Positions 6,602 to 10,328 of a stretch of DNA of 10,328 nt are shown one piece after another. Position numbers and translations under genes: made by a program. The stretch is from JANYGA01 sp043743145 (GTDB taxonomy: Bacteria > Vulcanimicrobiota > Vulcanimicrobiia > Vulcanimicrobiales > Vulcanimicrobiaceae), in NCBI GenBank assembly GCA_043743145.1, contig JAYTXC010000287.1, forward strand, positions 1 through 10,328, given 5' to 3'. The notes beneath the pieces were generated by a model that saw only the letters and a program-made list of their open reading frames with translations, did not search any database and was not told where the DNA came from. How positions within the stretch are numbered: position 1 is the first letter of the stretch; each line of letters starts with the position of its first letter.

Positions 6602-7803
6602 AGCAGATCGGCCCGTTCTTCAGCGAAGCCCTCGCGGTCTTACTCGGCAACAAGACGCGCTCGCTCCTCACCATACTCGGGCTCATCATCGGCGTCGCGG
6701 CGGTCATCTCGATTCAGATTCTCGGCAAAGGCATGTCGGGTGCCGTCACGGGCGTGCTCGGAACGCTCAATGACCGTAGTTTTTTCGTCTTTCCCAATTC
6801 GCGCCAAGCCGATGTCTTCAAAGCCGCGATCAAGTATTCCGATATCGAGAAAACGAAATCGCTCTTTCCGAATATCGTTGCGGCCTTGCCTGCCGGCGGC
6901 GTGCAGCGGCTCATGACGGCGGGTCACCACCACGCACGCCTCTCGCTCACGAGTGAATCCGATATCGCCTTTGCGACCGTGCCGCTCATCTACGGCCGCA
7001 ACCTCATCGCCGACGATATCGCACGTTCGGCGCACGTCTGCGTGCTCGCGAGTAACGGCTACAAACGCCTCTTCCCCGATGGGGGCAACCCCGTTGGCAC
7101 GAGCTTGCGGGTCTCCGAACGGCGCTTCATCATCATCGGCGTGCAAGGCGCGCCGACCGCGGGTATCTTACCGACGAATTTCGGCGGCGATGTCCTCATT
7201 CCGTACACGACGTTCGTTGCGGAATACTTACGCACGCGGCCGCTCATCGCGGCAAAATTTCTCGTGCGCGATGCGAGCGAGATCGGAGCGACCGAAGTTG
7301 CGGTCATCAAATATCTCAAGAACATCAAAAACGGCCGCAGCGAATATCAGACCTTCGATCGACGTTCGTTCTCATCGTCGATCGATGGCATCTTTACTGC
7401 GCTCACGCTCGTGGTGAGTTTGATCGGCGCCGTGTCGCTCGTCGTCGCGGGGATCGGGATCATGAATATCATGCTCGTCTCCGTCACCGAACGCACGCGC
7501 GAGATCGGCGTGCGCAAAGCGATCGGCGCGACGAGCGGCCAGGTGCTCGCGCAATTCTTCATCGAGGCGCTCTTGCTCTCAGCTGTCGGTTGCGGCATCG
7601 GCCTCGTCCTCGGACTCGCGATCGGCGCGGCGGTCGATCGCTTCGCTCTCGTCGCGATTTCCGGCGTGGTGCCGGAAATTCCATGGGTGCAGTCGGTCGC
7701 GATCGCCGTCGGGTTCGCAACGATCGTAACGCTCGTCTTCGGCACGTATCCCGCATACCGCGCCGCGCGACTCGATCCGATCGAGGCTCTGCGGTATGAG
7801 TGA
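6598..7803 (+). CDS. MacB-type ABC transporter permease, second of two
   Basis: A 401-residue partner of the preceding permease with the same topology: TM1 about 22-43, periplasmic domain about 44-262, TM2 265-292, TM3 318-345, TM4 364-384. The coupling motif is TERTREIGVRKAIGATS (297-313) and the C-terminus ends YPAYRAARLDPIEALRYE. The start is GTG at 6598, overlapping the previous stop. The frame is open further upstream, but that part lies inside the first permease gene and would add a second sequence ahead of the conserved N-terminus. The TM2-to-coupling-helix block and the C-terminus are almost identical to the first permease, while the periplasmic domains differ strongly. That is what one expects of a diverged duplicate whose substrate- or adaptor-facing half changed. 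The gene ends overlapping the start of a candidate 46-aa frame. Confidence 0.93.
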   Translation: MKQIGPFFSEALAVLLGNKTRSLLTILGLIIGVAAVISIQILGKGMSGAVTGVLGTLNDRSFFVFPNSRQADVFKAAIKYSDIEKTKSLFPNIVAALPAGGVQRLMTAGHHHARLSLTSESDIAFATVPLIYGRNLIADDIARSAHVCVLASNGYKRLFPDGGNPVGTSLRVSERRFIIIGVQGAPTAGILPTNFGGDVLIPYTTFVAEYLRTRPLIAAKFLVRDASEIGATEVAVIKYLKNIKNGRSEYQTFDRRSFSSSIDGIFTALTLVVSLIGAVSLVVAGIGIMNIMLVSVTERTREIGVRKAIGATSGQVLAQFFIEALLLSAVGCGIGLVLGLAIGAAVDRFALVAISGVVPEIPWVQSVAIAVGFATIVTLVFGTYPAYRAARLDPIEALRYE

Positions 7804-7936
7804 GGCCTGGTTCGATCGTTTGCAAGCATTCACGCGGAAGATCGCGACGTCCGTCGCCATCGCATCGATCGGTTTGCTGCCGCGCGCGTACGACAAGGAG
7901 TACCGAAAAGATTACTATGGCTCGATCGAACGATAA
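7796..7936 (+). CDS. Candidate 46-aa small protein between permease and ATPase
   Basis: A short frame absent from ordinary length-filtered gene lists. It encodes 46 residues, MSEAWFDRLQAFTRKIATSV at the start and a YRKDYYGSIER end. The ATG at 7796 overlaps the end of the second permease (ATGAGTGA) and has GAGG (7783-7786) nine bases upstream. Its last 20 bases overlap the ATPase start in another frame. Third codon positions are mostly G or C, as in neighbouring genes. The middle (about 16-29) is moderately hydrophobic and flanked by basic and aromatic residues, compatible with a membrane-surface helix. It fills the otherwise unexplained 113-base gap in a cluster where genes touch. No family is recognised. 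It could be a small exporter subunit or a leader peptide that couples ATPase translation, or it may not be translated at all. Confidence 0.45.
   Translation: MSEAWFDRLQAFTRKIATSVAIASIGLLPRAYDKEYRKDYYGSIER
7895..7900 (+). promoter_or_regulatory. Strong but distant SD upstream of the ATPase start
   Basis: AAGGAG lies 16 bases before the ATG at 7917, further than the usual 5-10. A weaker GAAAAG (7905-7910) sits 6 bases before the ATG. An in-frame ATT at 7911 would be 10 bases from AAGGAG, but ATT starts are rare. The site lies inside the candidate 46-aa frame, so ribosomes translating that frame would pass over it. Confidence 0.4.
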
Positions 7937-8654
7937 CGGCAGCGGTCACGCGATCGTCATCGACGACGTTACGAAAACCTATAGCACGGGTGCGCTCGAA
8001 GTGCAGGCGTTGCGCGGCGTCTCGTTTACGATCGAGCGCGGGGATTATGTCGCGATCATGGGGCCCTCGGGTTCGGGCAAATCGACGCTCATGAATCTCA
8101 TCGGCTGTCTCGATCGTCCCACGACGGGCCGCTACACGCTCGACGGCATCGACGTCGGCACGCTCGACGATAACGCCCTTGCGGCGATCCGGCTCAAAAA
8201 GCTCGGCTTCGTTTTTCAGGGCTTCAATTTGCTCTCGCGCACGAACGCGATCAAAAACGTCGCGCTCCCGCTCTTCTACGCGGGCATCTCGCAGCGCGAG
8301 CGCGAGAAGACCGCACTCGCCATGCTCGGCGAAGTCGGGCTCGGCGATCGCGGCACGCACAAGCCGAACGAACTTTCGGGTGGCCAACAACAACGCGTCG
8401 CGATCGCCCGCGCGCTCGTCAACGATCCCGCCGTCCTCCTCGCCGACGAGCCGACGGGCAATCTCGACTCAACGACGAGCGTGGAGATCATGGCGCTCTT
8501 CCGCCAGCTCAACGAATCCGGCCGCACGATCATCATGGTCACGCACGACCCGGAAACTGCCCGATATGCCAAACGGATCGTCCGCGTTCGCGATGGGCTG
8601 GTCGTCTCCGACGAGCGCGCGGTCACGGTCACGAGCGCTCACGAAGCAACGTAA
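7917..8654 (+). CDS. MacB/LolD-type ABC transporter ATP-binding protein
   Basis: A 245-residue cytosolic ATPase that powers the exporter. All motifs are intact: Walker A GPSGSGKST (49-57), Q-loop glutamine in VFQGFNLL (Gln101), signature LSGGQQQR (153-160), Walker B AVLLADEPTGNLD (172-184, Asp177 and catalytic Glu178), and switch histidine in MVTHD (His210). The phrases VFQGFNLL and ADEPTGNLDS are typical of the MacB/LolD/FtsE-related group that works with FtsX-fold permeases, matching the two upstream genes. Length is normal for a free-standing subunit. ATG at 7917 begins a short hydrophilic leader (MARSNDNGSG) before the first beta strand; the frame is open further upstream, but that sequence is not conserved-looking. 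As the only ATPase gene here, it presumably supplies both nucleotide-binding sites as a homodimer beneath a permease pair. The gene ends the exporter cluster. Confidence 0.95.
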   Translation: MARSNDNGSGHAIVIDDVTKTYSTGALEVQALRGVSFTIERGDYVAIMGPSGSGKSTLMNLIGCLDRPTTGRYTLDGIDVGTLDDNALAAIRLKKLGFVFQGFNLLSRTNAIKNVALPLFYAGISQREREKTALAMLGEVGLGDRGTHKPNELSGGQQQRVAIARALVNDPAVLLADEPTGNLDSTTSVEIMALFRQLNESGRTIIMVTHDPETARYAKRIVRVRDGLVVSDERAVTVTSAHEAT

Positions 8655-8669
8655 GGGGGCGCCGGGGGC

Positions 8670-8697
8670 TTGCCAGGCGCGCGGTCAACATTAGAAT
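8670..8697 (+). promoter_or_regulatory. Putative sigma70-type promoter for the HtrA gene
   Basis: TTGCCA (8670-8675) is separated by 16 bases from TAGAAT (8692-8697). Each hexamer matches the consensus at five of six positions. It lies in the 138-base gap after the ATPase gene, the only sizeable gap in the plus-strand cluster. A start of transcription near 8704 would give a leader of about 90 bases. The leader can fold a hairpin at 8725-8745 (ACTC, bulge GC, GGC, loop GCTTT, GCC, GAGT). No operator of a known envelope-stress regulator is recognised. Confidence 0.55.
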
Positions 8698-8792
8698 TTA
8701 GGGAAAGAACGCATCCAAACTGTGACTCGCGGCGCTTTGCCGAGTAACGCGATCGACCAAACGGAAGCCCAGGAGAAACGAACGCTCGTATT

Positions 8793-10043
8793 ATGAAAAA
8801 CCTACGGATTTTCCCGACGCTCGTCGTCGGACTCATCGGCGCGATCATCGGGAGCTTCTCGATGATGCTCTTCGCGAGCACGCATTTCGCCGGCATCGCC
8901 GGCCCCGGCAATACGCCGCCAGCCGTCAGCGCCGCCCCGCTCACGGGCGGAAGCGATCAAGACCGGATTATTGGCGCCGTCAAACGCGTCGCGCCGTCGG
9001 TCGTCGCAATTAATGTCTCGGTCAACGGCCAACAGATGGTCCCGACCGATCCGTTCGCCCAGTTCTTCGGTCAGCAGTCACCGGGACGTGTTCAGCGCTT
9101 CAAAGCGCGCGCGTCGGGCTCGGGCTTCATCTACTCGCGTAGCGGCGATAGCGCGACGATCGTGACGAACGCGCACGTGGTCCGCCCGCCCAATGGCGCC
9201 GCGATCAGCGGCATCCAGGTCGTTTTCCAGAACGGCACGCACGCGACGGGGACGGTCTTCTCCGAAAACATCGGCGCCGATCTCGCGCTCGTGAAAGTGA
9301 CGGGCGTTAAAGACGTTCCGCCGCCCATCGAAATCGCAGATTCGAGCAAACTGCAGGCGGGCCAGTGGGCGATCGCCATCGGCGAGCCGTTCGAACTCAA
9401 GCAATCGGTCTCGCTCGGCGTCGTCTCGGGCTTCAATCGCGATGAGACGATCGGCACGGAATCCGGCGGCGGCGAGATCCAGTTCAAGGGCCTGCTCCAA
9501 ACCTCAGCGCCGATCAATCCGGGCAACTCCGGCGGCCCGTTAATCGACGTTGAAGGCCGCCTCATCGGCGTCAATCAATCGACGGCCAACCCGCAAGCGG
9601 GCGCGCAGGGCATCGGCTTCGCGATCCCCGCGAACACCGTCAAAGAACAAGTCGCGCTCCTCGAAAAGACGCCCGGGACGCGCCAAGGCACGAATACCGG
9701 ATACATCGGCGCGGCGCTCCAAACCGTCACGCCAGATGTCGCCGTGCAGCTCAACTACAAGGGCAAGGGCGTCGCCGTTGAGACGGTCATGTCGGGTGGC
9801 CCCGCCGACCAAGCGGGTATCCAGGCGGGCGATGTCATCACCAAGGTCAACGGGACCGACGTAACGACGAATGCGGAAGTCATCAAGGCCATCCGCGCGA
9901 CCAAACCCGGGGGAACGGTCGCGATGCAGATCTGGAGTGCGGGAATAAAAAAACTCGTCAACGTGAAGGTCGCCGAGCGCCCGGCTGAAGCCGCGCTCGT
10001 CGCGCCGCAACAGCAACAAGGATCCGACCCGACCTCACCGTAG
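8793..10043 (+). CDS. HtrA/Deg-type membrane-anchored serine protease with PDZ domain
   Basis: A 416-residue periplasm-facing protease that degrades misfolded envelope proteins or cuts a specific target. It has an N-terminal membrane anchor (about 9-28), a Gly/Pro linker, then a trypsin-like domain (about 56-290) with a complete catalytic triad: His128 in TNAHVV, Asp163 in GADLALVKV and Ser246 in GNSGGPL. One PDZ domain follows (about 302-394; carboxylate-binding loop GYIGA, then GGPADQAGIQAGDVI). The tail is Gln/Pro-rich. A single PDZ plus anchor resembles DegS or Gram-positive HtrA more than two-PDZ DegP. The segment 80-105 (QQ-rich, DPFAQFFGQQ) corresponds to the variable N-terminal loop of the family. 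AGGAGA (8771-8776) is 16 bases from the ATG, an unusually long spacing, but no better in-frame start exists. The gene has its own promoter and terminator, so it is probably independent of the exporter operon. Confidence 0.95.
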   Translation: MKNLRIFPTLVVGLIGAIIGSFSMMLFASTHFAGIAGPGNTPPAVSAAPLTGGSDQDRIIGAVKRVAPSVVAINVSVNGQQMVPTDPFAQFFGQQSPGRVQRFKARASGSGFIYSRSGDSATIVTNAHVVRPPNGAAISGIQVVFQNGTHATGTVFSENIGADLALVKVTGVKDVPPPIEIADSSKLQAGQWAIAIGEPFELKQSVSLGVVSGFNRDETIGTESGGGEIQFKGLLQTSAPINPGNSGGPLIDVEGRLIGVNQSTANPQAGAQGIGFAIPANTVKEQVALLEKTPGTRQGTNTGYIGAALQTVTPDVAVQLNYKGKGVAVETVMSGGPADQAGIQAGDVITKVNGTDVTTNAEVIKAIRATKPGGTVAMQIWSAGIKKLVNVKVAERPAEAALVAPQQQQGSDPTSP

Positions 10044-10077
10044 GCCCGGCTTCGACGCCACCGACTCCCGACCGAAG

Positions 10078-10126
10078 AAGAAGCCCCCCAACCGCGTCGT
10101 TGCGTGTTGCCGGGGCTTCTTTTCTT
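10078..10126 (+). terminator. Intrinsic terminator after the HtrA gene
   Basis: AAGAAGCCCC (10078-10087) pairs perfectly with GGGGCTTCTT (10112-10121), followed by TTCTT. The 24-base loop may fold further through CAAC (10089-10092) and GTTG (10099-10102). It lies 34 bases after the stop codon. The minus strand also reads into CTTCTTCTTC, so some bidirectional activity is possible. Confidence 0.75.
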
Positions 10127-10127
10127 G

Positions 10128-10328
10128 GGTCGCCCGCGGTCACGGAGGCCGACAACGACCTCGCCCCATGAAACCTTCACTCTTTCTTCGCGTATTATGC
10201 ACACGAGAAACACACGCGTCAGAGATCCTACTCTGGCGCATCCTTGATCGTCGATAAGTGGCAAGGCGAAGGGTGAGGCGACTCACCGTCGGGCGTTCCG
10301 AGCGATTGGACAGCCCGTGCAGATGGTC
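10128..10328 (+). other. Non-coding stretch with three consecutive hairpins
   Basis: No convincing protein gene is seen here. A -10-like TATTAT lies at 10193-10198 without a clear -35. Three potential RNA hairpins follow. The first is GCGTCAGAG (10216-10224), loop ATCCTA, CTCTGGCGC (10231-10239): nine pairs with one G-U. The second is GGTGAG (10272-10277), GNRA tetraloop GCGA, CTCACC (10282-10287). The third is CGGGC (10289-10293) with GCCCG (10313-10317), with TCC/GGA pairing inside. This could be a 5' leader of a gene beyond the right edge, a small RNA, or an operator (first repeat). I do not recognise any known riboswitch, tRNA, tmRNA, SRP or RNase P core in it. Confidence 0.4.

Noticed and set aside
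810..8654. Assigning a substrate such as macrolides, a bacteriocin or SdpC-like toxin to the exporter
   Set aside because: Nothing in the window (precursor peptide, immunity gene, biosynthetic gene) identifies the cargo; family membership alone does not define it.
8655..8692. GCGCC...GGCGC hairpin after the ATPase as a terminator
   Set aside because: The stem (8660-8664 with 8676-8680) is only about five pairs with a large G-rich loop, and no T-run follows.
10168..10257. 29-codon ATG frame (MKPSLFLRVL...) after the terminator
   Set aside because: There is no ribosome site at usable distance, it spans the TATTAT element and the strong inverted repeat, and it is too short to support.
9755..10264. 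Minus-strand open frame of about 169 codons across the HtrA end and terminator
   Set aside because: It opens with a TTG, runs through the terminator hairpin and over the HtrA gene, and its Arg/Ser-rich composition is typical of an antisense shadow.
10273..10328. GTG frame running off the right edge with AAGG six bases upstream
   Set aside because: Only 18 codons are visible, without recognisable sequence, and the start sits inside the GNRA hairpin. It is possible but not supportable from this window.
1..10328. CRISPR array, insertion sequence, prophage or tRNA gene
   Set aside because: I saw no regularly spaced direct repeats, transposase or integrase motifs, terminal inverted repeats or tRNA T-loop signature on either strand.

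Overview
The window is about 10.3 kb of GC-rich bacterial chromosome with tightly packed genes and one consistent codon style (C or G at third positions, very many CG and GATC words). The gene set points to a diderm bacterium that uses an RNase J mRNA-decay enzyme: there is a TolC-family outer-membrane protein with a signal peptide, a periplasmic adaptor and an RNase J N-terminus. The overall look fits an under-sampled lineage such as Eremiobacterota/Vulcanimicrobiota, but that placement is a guess from style and not shown by the sequence.

Layout. (1) Positions 1-434, minus strand: the N-terminal 144 codons of ribonuclease J, running off the left edge. (2) 435-500: a 66-base divergent gap. 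(3) 501-8654, plus strand: a near-continuous run of genes. It holds an 89-aa unknown membrane-anchored protein, two tandem YIP1-family membrane proteins, a TolC-family outer-membrane factor, an HlyD/MacA-type adaptor, two different MacB-type (FtsX-fold) permeases, a candidate 46-aa small protein, and the ABC ATPase. Four junctions overlap by stop/start (ATGA, ATGA, GTGA, ATGAGTGA), which suggests translational coupling. (4) 8655-8792: an intergenic region with a good sigma70-like promoter. (5) 8793-10043: a membrane-anchored HtrA/Deg-type serine protease, followed by an intrinsic terminator. (6) 10128-10328: no convincing protein gene, but three RNA-like hairpins in a row after a TATTAT element.

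How the genes fit together. The central operon encodes a complete tripartite exporter: ATPase and permease pair in the inner membrane, adaptor across the periplasm, TolC channel in the outer membrane. Its ATPase and permease are separate polypeptides, unlike E. coli MacB. The co-encoded YIP1 proteins recall Bacillus subtilis YknWXYZ, in which YknW is a YIP1-family protein acting with an adaptor (YknX), an ATPase (YknY) and a permease (YknZ). Here the design appears in a diderm, with an outer-membrane channel and with both the YIP1 protein and the permease present as diverged pairs. The substrate cannot be read from the sequence; a peptide, toxin or lipid-like compound is an inference by analogy. 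The HtrA protease downstream has its own promoter and probably serves envelope protein quality control.
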